Source: Pseudomonas sp. DTU_2021_1001937_2_SI_NGA_ILE_001
Lineage (GTDB): Bacteria; Pseudomonadota; Gammaproteobacteria; Pseudomonadales; Pseudomonadaceae
Assembly (NCBI RefSeq): GCF_032463525.1
Contig: NZ_CP135972.1
Location: 1-64,000, forward strand
DNA: 64,000 nucleotides
Direction of reading: 5' to 3'
Shown piece after piece: positions 21,901 to 29,050 of the stretch. Below the pieces are notes generated by a model. That model saw only the letters and a list, made by a program, of their open reading frames with translations. It was not told where the DNA came from and ran no database searches. The stretch's first letter is position 1. Each line of letters opens with the position of its first letter. Made by a program: the position numbers and the translations under genes.

Positions 21901-22353
21901 CACCTGCTGCTGGTTAACGCCCAGTACCCGGTGCCCGCCTCGGCCGAGCTGGCCGACGCCTGCCGCGCACGCATTCAGCAGCCGGACCTGCAAGGCCGGG
22001 TGACGCTGATTACCGATTACCTCAGCGACGAGCAGTCGTTGTCGTGGTTGGGCATGGCTGATGCCATTGTCTTCCCGTATCAGCACACCCAGGAGTCGTC
22101 CAGTGCCGCAGTGCGCTGGGGATTGAGTACCGGTCGTCCGGTTCTTTGCACGCCGCTGGGGATTTTCGAAGACGTCGCCGACGCCGTGACCTTCCTGCCG
22201 GGCACCAGCAGCGAAGCCATGGCCGAGGGTTTGCGCCGTGAACTGGCCGCCGGGCCCAAGGCGCTGCAGGGCGACTGGCTGCGCAACCACGGCTGGACAA
22301 GCGTTTCAGTTCGCTTGCGAAACATTCTCATTGCGCTGCAGCAACACGAATAA
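19000..22353 (+). CDS. Triple-domain glycosyltransferase (three GT4-like modules)
   Basis: About 1,117 residues holding three successive GT-B/GT4-type units. Unit 1 (~1-365) has LLFVGRLMPHKN and HHEGFGMPLIEAMAHGLPV. Unit 2 (~370-745) has LLHVSSCFPRKGVDVLL and GEGFGLPLAEAMLHHLPV. Unit 3 (~755-1117) begins LGSVTTWNSACGIATYS and has ASYGFLLPHKGMPELI, but its donor loop reads QESSSAAVRWGLSTGRPV without the EGFG motif, so it may differ in donor or activity. Such multi-domain enzymes build repeating O-polysaccharide or S-layer glycan chains in the cytoplasm. Start is the ATG with AGGT seven bases upstream. Stands alone, after a REP array and before the S-layer-like gene. Confidence 0.88.
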   Translation: MHNETQVTLHQFATSVSRGDGISNGMMLTRKLLRQAGVKSEIYCIDPKPEVAGDVLCMDDYVPGSADALLVHHGIGNPVETWLRELPERKFMVFHNITPGGMFPSDHPIQPMLAHGWEQVNTWRHWLAGSIADSRQNLQELLQRGYRPDNTVEIPLLVDLERIQPHAAERCDTPRPFTLLFVGRLMPHKNQLGLVEAFALLLRRVQVPLQLLLVGGFTVPAYKERIEQRIAELGIGDYVTLTGKVDDPTLEALYSRSDLFVSLSHHEGFGMPLIEAMAHGLPVLAFDAPDSNVVHTLGSAGLLLESDAPEVVAATIAQLMENPALRRNIRQHAAARLQEFGYQALYDRLRSYMAGFDIHLPEHRFPTLPTPAAVDCRIEGPFDSTYSLALVNRELGRALQAQGAQTALRASEGPGPIPVDQQFLLDNPDCASLHARAEQPARNVLRLMYPPRVTDMAGDLNVMSCYGWEESCLPQEYCHDFNHQTHLVTSMSGWVTRTLRDNGVTAPLATVGLGADHILRAPVDAAALPALPKATAERLKLLHVSSCFPRKGVDVLLQAYGQAFSAEQPVVLIIKTFANPHHDIQQQVAEWAAKLASAPAVELIVQDLPDGAMRALYELADVLIAPSRGEGFGLPLAEAMLHHLPVITTGNGGQRDFCTPDTAWLIDYRYERARTHLKAAASVWFEPSAEHLASLLSEFHQAWAQGQLATFSAAKVAAAEALINQRFTWAAVARASLDAFEAARQQPLLKKQPKLGSVTTWNSACGIATYSQKLLEPAFGQECTVFANSDATLTAGDTPNIQRCWRAGDGDSLDELKQAIIASGVDTLLLQFNFSFFNLKAFASLLDWAHARQIQTLVVFHSTADVTHGDTLKSLSHIRESLQGCARLLVHSVGDLNRLKDFGLADNLLMFPHGVIDTPAPAPGAAQKAARLDGKTVIASYGFLLPHKGMPELIEAFALLAAKDRNLHLLLVNAQYPVPASAELADACRARIQQPDLQGRVTLITDYLSDEQSLSWLGMADAIVFPYQHTQESSSAAVRWGLSTGRPVLCTPLGIFEDVADAVTFLPGTSSEAMAEGLRRELAAGPKALQGDWLRNHGWTSVSVRLRNILIALQQHE

Positions 22354-22445
22354 TTGAACTTTTTTCCGAAACGCGTAGCAGAAATTTCCTACGCGTCTAG
22401 AAAAAAATTCTTATGGACAAGTATCAAAAAGTTGGGTGCCAGCTA

Positions 22446-22678
22446 TTGTTACGCCGCTAATTTGACGGGTATGATCGGCGCACCTCGTAGGATATTTCCT
22501 TGAATGCTTTAAGAAAAAGCTCAAGAAATGACCTACGAGGGTGTCGGAATTTTCCGACTTCCCATAACGGGGGCCACGGCCCTGTGGGACGTGGCAACAG
22601 GCAAGGGCCGACGGGCTCTTTTCCCTAGTCAGGGAAGCCTGAGTGTCGATATCGACTCATATTGGAGATGAAAACGTA
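22446..22678 (+). promoter_or_regulatory. Promoter and highly structured 5' leader of the DUF4214 gene
   Basis: TTGTTA (22446-22451), an 18-base spacer and TATGAT (22470-22475) form a sigma-70 promoter with a start predicted near 22482. The transcript would begin at a long hairpin: CCTCGTAGG (22486-22494) pairs with CCTACGAGG (22531-22539), with CTTGA/TCAAG and GCTTT/AAAGC nested inside. GTCGGAA/TTCCGAC, TTCCCT/AGGGAA and GTCGATATCGAC follow before the GGAG ribosome site. A separate 8-bp inverted repeat, ACGCGTAG/CTACGCGT, lies upstream at 22371-22396 without a T tract. Long structured leaders of this type stabilise S-layer mRNAs (inference). Confidence 0.65.
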
Positions 22679-24457
22679 ATGGCTACTACTTCTGCACAAG
22701 TTCAACAGCTGTATGTCGCTTACCTGGGCCGCGCCGCCGACAAGGCTGGCCTGGACTACTGGCTGGGCGAGTTGAACGCCACTCCAGCTACCATCACCCT
22801 GGAGCAGGTTCGTGCCAACTTCGTCAACGAGCAGCCTGAGTATGCCAACGCTTACGCTGGCCTGAGCCGTCAAGATACCGTTGTTAAGATCTACAACAAC
22901 CTGTTCGGTCGCGCTCCTGATGACGCTGGTCTGGCTTACTGGACCACTGGCGGCGGTGCATCTGTTAACGCTGATCAACTGCTGACCGCTTTCATCAACG
23001 GCGCTGCTGCCGCTGACGCTCAAGTCATCACCAACAAGGTTCTGGTTTCTGAGGTCTACACCTCCGCTGCTGGTACTGCATACACTTCGGATGACGCTAA
23101 AGCCGTTCTTTCCGGTGTTAACGGCACCCCTGCTAGCGTTTCGGCTGCTCTGACTAAACTGGAAAACGGTTCCCTGCCAGGCGTAGCTGTTCCTGCTGGC
23201 GTTGCCGCTCTGAAAGCAGAAGCTCTGGCTCAGAAATCCCTGGACGACTTCAAAGCTGCCCAGGTGACCACTCTGAACGACCTGAACAAGGCCGTTGTTG
23301 AGCTGAATGACAAGCTGGCCGCTCCTGCCACTCTGGATGCGCTGGTAACTCCTCCAGCTGGTACCGCTCAGTCTTACGACGACGTTGACCAAGCGATCAC
23401 CAACGCTGGTCTGGTACGTACCGCTGTCAGCAGCTCGACCACTGTTACTCTGCAAGCAAACGCTACCAACCAAGCTACCGCTTACGCCACTGCTCGTGAC
23501 ACCTTCACCAAAGCAGCTCTGGGTAACGTTGACCTCGTCAACACCTACGAAAAGGCTGTCACAACCAACGCTGGCCTGAAAGGCGCAGACACTGCCGCAG
23601 TGACCCTGGCTGAAGGCAAAGTCCAAGCAGACTTCACCGCCGCTAACACTGGCACTGCCCTGGCTACTGCAAACGCAGCTGCTGGCGGTACCACCGTTAC
23701 CGACGCTGCCTCTCTGTATGCTGCTCTGACCGACGGCACCAAAACTGCTGCTCAGATCAAAGCTGTTTCTGACGCATTCACCACCTTCCTGGGCAGCGCC
23801 GGTGCAACTGACTTCAACACCCTGAAGTCTCTGGCCGCTACTGACTACACCAAGAACGCCGCCGTTCAAGCCGAAGCCGACGCTAAAGCCGACATCGCTG
23901 CTGCTACTGGTGGTACTGCTTTCCAGACCGCTTTCGACAACAAAGCTACCGCTGACACCACTCTGGCAAATGCTCAGGCTGCCGACGCTCTGGTTAAGCA
24001 AGCTACCGCCATCTCTGACGGCGTGAAGGCGCTGACTGATGCTGAAGCTGCAATCACCGTTCCTAGCTATGTGAAAGACCTCGCTGCCAACGCTACTGGT
24101 GCAGCTGGTGCTGATCTGTTCCACTTCGCTGATGGCGTTAAAGCTACTGACGACTGGACCATCGCTTCGTTCGCTAAAGGTGATGCTCTGTACTTCGGTG
24201 AAGGCTACACCTTCAACAACGGCGCTCTGACCACTGGCGACAGCAACAAGCTGGAGTACTTCTTCGTTCAGAAAGGCGCAGACGTACAGGTTGTTATCGA
24301 AACCAAAGCGTTCGGTAGCGCCAACCTGGACACCAACGCCACTACCGGTGAAGTCACCGTTAAAACTGGTGCTGAAGACGCCGTGGCAATTATCACCCTG
24401 ACCGGTGTAACTGCTGCCCAGCTGCAAAACCAAGCTGGCTACATTGTTCACGCTTAA
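22679..24457 (+). CDS. S-layer-like DUF4214 protein, predicted type I secretion substrate
   Basis: About 592 residues, rich in Ala, Thr and Val and poor in Cys. Two DUF4214 units lie at the N-terminus (LYVAYLGRAADKAGLDYW at ~10; IYNNLFGRAPDDAGLAYW at ~70). A long helical Ala/Thr-rich middle follows. The C-terminus (GADLFHFADGVKATDDW... ITLTGVTAAQLQNQAGYIVHA) is the beta-rich ending typical of type I exported proteins. Codon use is strikingly different from neighbours: GCT, GTT and ACT dominate, as in very highly expressed Pseudomonas genes. With its strong promoter, structured leader and strong terminator this looks like an abundant surface protein. ATG preceded by GGAG. Confidence 0.85.
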   Translation: MATTSAQVQQLYVAYLGRAADKAGLDYWLGELNATPATITLEQVRANFVNEQPEYANAYAGLSRQDTVVKIYNNLFGRAPDDAGLAYWTTGGGASVNADQLLTAFINGAAAADAQVITNKVLVSEVYTSAAGTAYTSDDAKAVLSGVNGTPASVSAALTKLENGSLPGVAVPAGVAALKAEALAQKSLDDFKAAQVTTLNDLNKAVVELNDKLAAPATLDALVTPPAGTAQSYDDVDQAITNAGLVRTAVSSSTTVTLQANATNQATAYATARDTFTKAALGNVDLVNTYEKAVTTNAGLKGADTAAVTLAEGKVQADFTAANTGTALATANAAAGGTTVTDAASLYAALTDGTKTAAQIKAVSDAFTTFLGSAGATDFNTLKSLAATDYTKNAAVQAEADAKADIAAATGGTAFQTAFDNKATADTTLANAQAADALVKQATAISDGVKALTDAEAAITVPSYVKDLAANATGAAGADLFHFADGVKATDDWTIASFAKGDALYFGEGYTFNNGALTTGDSNKLEYFFVQKGADVQVVIETKAFGSANLDTNATTGEVTVKTGAEDAVAIITLTGVTAAQLQNQAGYIVHA

Positions 24458-24503
24458 TTGAACAATGCCTGCTGGTCGAAATCGTCTGATTTCGACTGAC
24501 AAA

Positions 24504-24533
24504 AAACCCGCCCCTCAAAAGGCGGGTTTTTTT
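24504..24533 (+). terminator. Rho-independent terminator after DUF4214 gene
   Basis: Stem AAACCCGCC / GGCGGGTTT with an eight-base loop and seven T residues. Two further inverted repeats precede it: ATTGTTCA/TGAACAAT across the stop codon and GTCGAAAT/ATTTCGAC at 24476-24497. Confidence 0.92.
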
Positions 24534-24583
24534 ATGCCCCTGTACTGCGTATGCTTGCCTGCTCGCTGTTTTTGGACCCTTCG

Positions 24584-25360
24584 ATGAACTGGAACCTGCT
24601 GCTCAACTTCACCCGCCAGGACCTGATCGACCGCCACTCGGCCTCGGTACTCGGCGCGGCCTGGACCTTCATCCTGCCGCTGATCAACATCCTCATCTTC
24701 ACCCTGGTGTTCTCCAACATCATGGGCATGCGCCTCGGCGGGCTGGGCCAGGACCTCGGCAAATGGGGCTACAGCGTGTACCTGGTCAGCGGCCTGCTGG
24801 CCTGGAACTGCTTCGCTGCCACCCTCACCCGGATTACCGGCGTGTTCCATGAAAAGGCCCACCTGATCGGCAAGGTGCGCCTGTCGCTGTGGAGCCTGCC
24901 GCTGTTCGTGGTGCTCAGCGAAACTGTGCACTACCTGATCGCCACCGGCTTCTTCATGGTCTTCCTGGTCGCCATCGGCTTCGACTTTTCCTGGCACCTG
25001 CTGTGGTGGATCCCGATCTTCCTCTGCCAGCAGCTGCTGGCCTATGCCCTGGGCATCACCTGCGCGATTCTCTCGGTGTTCATCCGCGACATCACCCAGG
25101 TGGTCGGCGTGGTCACCCAGTTGTGGTTCTGGCTGACGCCTATCGTGTATGTGGCGAACATTCTGCCCGGCACCATCCAGCAACTGGTGGCGCTGAACCC
25201 CTTCTACCACCTGGTGCTGGCCTACCGCGCCGCACTGATCGGCGGCCAGGCCCCGCACCTGCTGTCCATCGGCCTGCTGGTGGCCTTCTCCCTGGCGCTG
25301 CTGGGCGTGTCGATCTTCGTCGGCCGCAAGCTGGAACGCGATATTCGCGACTTCCTCTAA
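24584..25360 (+). CDS. ABC-2 type polysaccharide/polyol-phosphate export permease (Wzm/TagG-like)
   Basis: About 258 residues with six predicted membrane helices. The N-terminus (FTRQDLIDRHSASVLGAAW) and the C-terminal LWFWLTPIVYV..LNPFYHLVLAYR block are characteristic of O-antigen and teichoic-acid export permeases. It would move a lipid-linked glycan across the inner membrane with an ATPase partner, but no ATPase gene is adjacent; the only Wzt in the window is at 52.7 kb, next to another permease. Start chosen at MNWNLLLNFTRQ; an ATG at 24551 adds 11 residues. No strong ribosome site is seen at either. Confidence 0.87.
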   Translation: MNWNLLLNFTRQDLIDRHSASVLGAAWTFILPLINILIFTLVFSNIMGMRLGGLGQDLGKWGYSVYLVSGLLAWNCFAATLTRITGVFHEKAHLIGKVRLSLWSLPLFVVLSETVHYLIATGFFMVFLVAIGFDFSWHLLWWIPIFLCQQLLAYALGITCAILSVFIRDITQVVGVVTQLWFWLTPIVYVANILPGTIQQLVALNPFYHLVLAYRAALIGGQAPHLLSIGLLVAFSLALLGVSIFVGRKLERDIRDFL

Positions 25361-25366
25361 GGCCGT

Positions 25367-25441
25367 TGTGGGAGCGAGCTTGCTCGCGAAAAGGTCTGGC
25401 GCGGTGTTGCGGCCTTTCGCGAGCAAGCTCGCTCCCACAAA
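25367..25441. repeat. REP pair
   Basis: Inverted pair GGGAGCGAGCTTGCTCGCGA and its mirror, about 75 bp overall, immediately after the permease stop codon. Confidence 0.9.
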
Positions 25442-25470
25442 AACCCTGCAATCCGCGCCTATGGGGCCAT

Positions 25471-25788
25471 GATTGCAAGACGCCTCTCTTTCTCTTGCAG
25501 GACATTTCCGAGAGAATTCCGACCGCTTGTGCCCGTGCATTCAGGCTTCTACCCTCCTGCCGTCGCTGCCAATTCAGCGACCAGGTTTGGTAGGCCTGAG
25601 GTCATAAGCGCACGGCGCCACCTTTTGCGAGGCGCCTTTTTGCGGCCTGCTTTTTATGGCGGCCGTGCGCAGGGCGTCTTCGGACGCGCCGGGTGCCTAT
25701 GACCGGTCCTACCAACTTGCGCATGGTCGCCGCCCGGCGTTTGGTAGCAATGGGCGACGACTCTCATCCCTACATAGGAGTCAGAGTC
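25471..25788 (+). promoter_or_regulatory. Structured leader, copy 1, upstream of a small conserved protein
   Basis: About 320 bases conserved with 56948-57263. Visible pairing: TGCAAGA/TCTTGCA; GTCGCTG (25562-25568)/CAGCGAC (25575-25581); a long-range stem TTGGTAG (25587-25593)/CTACCAA (25709-25715) continued by GGTCATA (25600-25606)/TATGACC (25698-25704); GCGCACGG/CCGTGCGC; GGCGCC hairpin; and a GCGTC-TTCG-GACGC tetraloop hairpin. The last hairpin pairs GACTC (25759-25763) with GAGTC (25778-25782) and GAC/GTC, burying the AGGAG ribosome site (25776-25780). The second copy keeps the same pairs with different bases. Confidence 0.65.
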
Positions 25789-26046
25789 ATGAAAAAGATC
25801 GTCCCCGATCCACCTTCCCACGCATCCTCCCTCGTCCTGCTCGAATGCCGCGTGGCCCACGCCGTGGAGCTGCTCAACTGCGCCACCGCCACGGCCTATG
25901 AAAGCGCCGAAGGCCTGCAAGGCCCGCCGCGTCACCTGGCGATGGCCAGCCTGCACCTGATTACCCAGGCGCAACTGGCCCTCAACCAGGCCCTGGACCA
26001 ATGGCCGGTGCTGGCGGTCGAGCCCGAGGCAGGCCTGAAGGCCTGA
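25789..26046 (+). CDS. Small conserved Pseudomonas protein (DUF3077/DUF6124-like), copy 1
   Basis: 85 residues, MKKIVPDPPSHASS start, then a helical region LLECRVAHAVELLNCATA and LHLITQAQLALNQALDQW. About 90 percent identical to the protein at 57264-57521. No signal peptide, membrane segment or catalytic motif is seen. It resembles the short helical proteins of unknown function that are multicopy in Pseudomonas genomes; the family name is tentative. The frame is open 96 bases upstream, but that part falls in the structured leader and the conserved copy shares only the MKKIVPDPP start. Translation is probably controlled by the leader hairpin that covers its ribosome site. Confidence 0.75.
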   Translation: MKKIVPDPPSHASSLVLLECRVAHAVELLNCATATAYESAEGLQGPPRHLAMASLHLITQAQLALNQALDQWPVLAVEPEAGLKA

Positions 26047-26049
26047 ACC

Positions 26050-26254
26050 TGTTGGAGCGAGCTGGCTCGCGAAAAGGTCCGGCTCGGTGTCGCGGCCCTT
26101 CGCGAGCAAGCTCGCTCCTACAAAACAACCGCAATCCGTTGGAGCGAGCTGGCTCGCGAAAAGGCCTGGCTCGGTGTCGAGGCCCTTCGCGAGCAAGCTC
26201 GCTCCTACAAAGCCCCCGCAATCCGTTAGAGCGAGCTGGCTCGCGGCTACAAAG
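26050..26254. repeat. Two REP pairs and a solo REP
   Basis: Two pairs of a REP variant (GAGCGAGCTGGCTCGCGAA with mirror TTCGCGAGCAAGCTCGCTCC) at 26050-26121 and 26138-26212, plus a truncated REP at 26224-26254. The rest of the gap up to 26349 has no recognisable gene or clear promoter. Confidence 0.85.
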
Positions 26255-26349
26255 CCCTCGCGCCAACAGCCCAGAGCGCCTCGGTCACCATTTCGTCAAA
26301 CTGCGTTGGTAGGGTCGCGTATCCCTTCTGATACCGAGTGCTTACCTTC

Positions 26350-28992
26350 ATGGCCACCCTCCGCGAGTCGATCACCGCCTTTTACAAGAACATCCTGGGC
26401 CGTGAGCCGGATGCCGGTGGTCTGGCTTATTGGCAGGCGCAGGTCGAGAGCGGGCAGATCCAGCTGGCGGAGGTGGTCAGCAGCTTCACCTCCTCGGCCG
26501 AAGCGCAGGCCGTGGTGCAGCCGATCATTGCGCTGTACCAGGCCGCCTTCGGCCGCACACCGGACACCGGCGGCCTGCAGTACTGGGTGGCGCAGATGCA
26601 GGGCGGCCTGTCGTTGAGCGACGTGACCCAGGCCTTCGCCCAGTCCAGCGAGTTCGCCAGCGTGGCGGGTACGTCGAGCACGCAGTTCATTACCGCGCTG
26701 TACCAGAACACCCTGGGCCGCGCACCGGACGCCGGCGGCCTGGCCTATTGGGTCGAACAGGCCGCCAATGGCAGCAGCCCGGCCAGCCTGCTGGCGTCCT
26801 TCACCGCATCGGCAGAAGGCCAGCGCGTCACCAGCGAAAAGGCCCAGGTGGTGCTGACTTACCAGGGCGTGCTGGGCCGTTCGCCGAGCACTGCCGAACT
26901 CAGCAGCGCGCTACAGGCCAAAGGCACGCAGAGCAGCGTCGAGCTGATCAACAGCCTGGCCGGCAACCTGATCAGCAACGGCGATCCGGCCACGTCTACG
27001 CCGACCACGCCGGTGACCCCGCAGCCTACCGAGTTCACCTTCAAGCCCCAGGTCGGCAGCGCCTTCGGTTCGTCCGATGCCTCGGGGGTGGTGAGCTGGG
27101 GCAATTACCTGATCGTCGGCGATGACGAGTCCAACGTGGTGCGGGTCTACGAGAAAACCGGCGGCGCCGCGCTGAGCGAGTTCGACTACGGCACGGCCCT
27201 GGGGCTGAGCGACGAGATGGACTTCGAGGCCATGACCCTGGTCGGCGACACCCTGTACCTCACCGGCTCGCACAGCAACAACAAGAAGGGCCAGGAAGCG
27301 CCGGGCCGTGAGGTGATCACCGCGCTGAAGATCACTACGGTGAATGGCCAGCCGCAGTTGACGGTCACCACCGATAAATACACCGGCCTGGTCGCTGCAC
27401 TGAGTGCCTGGGACGCCGCCGGCGCCGATGGCAAGGCTGCGGGCTACTACGGCTTCGCCACCTCGGCCGGCGCCGGTATCGCGCCGGAGAACACCAACGG
27501 CTTTTCCATCGAGGGCCTGACCACCTCGCCAGACGACAGCGCGCTGTGGCTGGGCTTTCGCGCCCCGCAGTTGGACAGCGGCGCGCGTGACAAGGCGCTG
27601 ATCGTGGCGGTGAACAATTACACCCAGGTGCTGGCCGACAGCAGCGTGGCGCCGGTCTTCAGCGCCATCGAGCTGAACCTGGGCGGGCGCGGTATCCGCT
27701 CCATCGACAAGGCTGCCGACGGCAGTGGCTACCTGATCATCGCCGGGCCTTCGGGCAGCGCCAGCGATCTGGTGCCCAACGATTTTCGTCTGTTCACCTG
27801 GGACGGCAACGCCGCGCACCAACCGGTGCAACTGAACAACGACCTGGATGCGTTGCTCAAGGCCACCGGCGGCAGCTTCGAGTCGATCGCCTCGCCGGCC
27901 AGCATCAAGCCAGGCACCCAGGTGCTGTTGCTACAGGACAACGGCGACACGCTGTGGCCAGGGCAAAGCCAGGTGTCCAAGGACCTGGCCCCCGCCGACC
28001 AGCAGTTCAAGGGCAACCTGGTGACCCTCGGCCAGCCGGTGACCGACACCACGGCCCCCAAGCTGGTGGCCAGCACCCCGGCCAATGCCGCCACCGAGGT
28101 GTCGAAGAACACCACCAGCATCACCCTGACCTTCGATGAAGGCGTGCAGCTGGGCAGCGGCAGCATGGTGCTCAAGGATGGCACCGGCACGGTGCTGCAG
28201 AGTTTCGATGCCAGCCACCTGAAGGTGGATTACAACCAGGTTCAGTTGTTGCCTTCCGCCAAGCTGCTGGCCGGCACCCAGTACAGCGTCGAGCTGCAGG
28301 CCGGTGCGGTGGCCGACCATTACGGCAATGCCATCGCCGCGCAGAGCCTCAGCTTCCAGACCGGTGAGACGCCGCATTACAACCTGCTGATCAGCGAAGT
28401 GAACTCCAACGCCAGCGGCGGGGATTTCATCGAGCTGTACAACTACGGCAGCAGCAGCATCGACCTGTCGAACTGGCGCTTCACCGACTCGGACAACAAG
28501 ACCTTCGCCTCGGGGGTCTCGCTGGGCGGCAACCTGACCCTGGAGGCCGGCAAGACCCTGGTGATCGCCTCGGTGAAAAGCGCCGACTATGCGGCCTTCC
28601 TCAATGCCTGGGGGCTGACCGACGCCAGCCATGTCATCAGCGTCGACGGCCCGGGCCTGGGCAAGGGTGATGCGGTGGTGATCTACGACCAGAACGGCAA
28701 CGTGGCCACGGCCTTCAACTACGGCACCAGCAGCTTCGAGGCCGACGGCACGGTGATTGCGACCGCGGCGATCAGCAGTGGCAGCGTCAAGGCCGCCAGC
28801 CATGCCGGCGTGGCCTTCGGCGCCGCGCAGGCGGGTTATTCGGCGGTCTGGGACCAGGCCTCGACCAGCGACCCGCACTACACCGCCGCCAAGCCCGACA
28901 CCCTCGGCGCCTATGCGCAGAGCGGCGACGCCAACTCGGTGGGTTCACCCGGCGTGGCCATTACTCTGGTGGGGCAGCCACTGGAACAGTGA
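26350..28992 (+). CDS. Multidomain DUF4214 surface protein with propeller, Ig-like and lamin-tail-like domains
   Basis: About 880 residues. Residues 1-190 hold three to four DUF4214-type units (FYKNILGREPDAGGLAYW; LYQAAFGRTPDTGGLQYW; LYQNTLGRAPDAGGLAYW; TYQGVLGRSPSTAEL). A TTPTTPVTPQPTE linker leads to a beta-propeller-like region (~230-570; FDYGTALGLSDEMDFEAMTLVGD, NGFSIEGLTTSPDDSALWLG) resembling DUF3616. Then a bacterial Ig-like domain (~575-680; DTTAPKLVASTPANAATEVS) and a lamin-tail-like domain (~685-840; LLISEVNSNASGGDFIELYN). No Sec signal peptide, so type I secretion is likely. The third cargo candidate for the two secretion systems. Start is the ATG giving MATLRESITAFYKN; ribosome site weak. 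Confidence 0.82.
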   Translation: MATLRESITAFYKNILGREPDAGGLAYWQAQVESGQIQLAEVVSSFTSSAEAQAVVQPIIALYQAAFGRTPDTGGLQYWVAQMQGGLSLSDVTQAFAQSSEFASVAGTSSTQFITALYQNTLGRAPDAGGLAYWVEQAANGSSPASLLASFTASAEGQRVTSEKAQVVLTYQGVLGRSPSTAELSSALQAKGTQSSVELINSLAGNLISNGDPATSTPTTPVTPQPTEFTFKPQVGSAFGSSDASGVVSWGNYLIVGDDESNVVRVYEKTGGAALSEFDYGTALGLSDEMDFEAMTLVGDTLYLTGSHSNNKKGQEAPGREVITALKITTVNGQPQLTVTTDKYTGLVAALSAWDAAGADGKAAGYYGFATSAGAGIAPENTNGFSIEGLTTSPDDSALWLGFRAPQLDSGARDKALIVAVNNYTQVLADSSVAPVFSAIELNLGGRGIRSIDKAADGSGYLIIAGPSGSASDLVPNDFRLFTWDGNAAHQPVQLNNDLDALLKATGGSFESIASPASIKPGTQVLLLQDNGDTLWPGQSQVSKDLAPADQQFKGNLVTLGQPVTDTTAPKLVASTPANAATEVSKNTTSITLTFDEGVQLGSGSMVLKDGTGTVLQSFDASHLKVDYNQVQLLPSAKLLAGTQYSVELQAGAVADHYGNAIAAQSLSFQTGETPHYNLLISEVNSNASGGDFIELYNYGSSSIDLSNWRFTDSDNKTFASGVSLGGNLTLEAGKTLVIASVKSADYAAFLNAWGLTDASHVISVDGPGLGKGDAVVIYDQNGNVATAFNYGTSSFEADGTVIATAAISSGSVKAASHAGVAFGAAQAGYSAVWDQASTSDPHYTAAKPDTLGAYAQSGDANSVGSPGVAITLVGQPLEQ

Positions 28993-29050
28993 AACGGCGC
29001 GAGCGCCGCTGAAGCCGCGCCTGCAGGTTCATGGCCAGGCCTTGGCTCGC

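Noticed and set aside
18985..22290. 1,101-codon minus-strand frame opposite the triple glycosyltransferase
   Set aside because: GC-rich shadow frame; the plus strand has clear GT4 motifs.
22371..22396. ACGCGTAG/CTACGCGT hairpin as terminator for the triple glycosyltransferase
   Set aside because: It is followed by CTAG and A residues, without a T tract on either strand; kept only as part of the leader region description.
25471..25788. Leader as a retron msr-msd or a T-box
   Set aside because: No reverse transcriptase nearby and no T-box sequence or aminoacyl-tRNA-related gene downstream.
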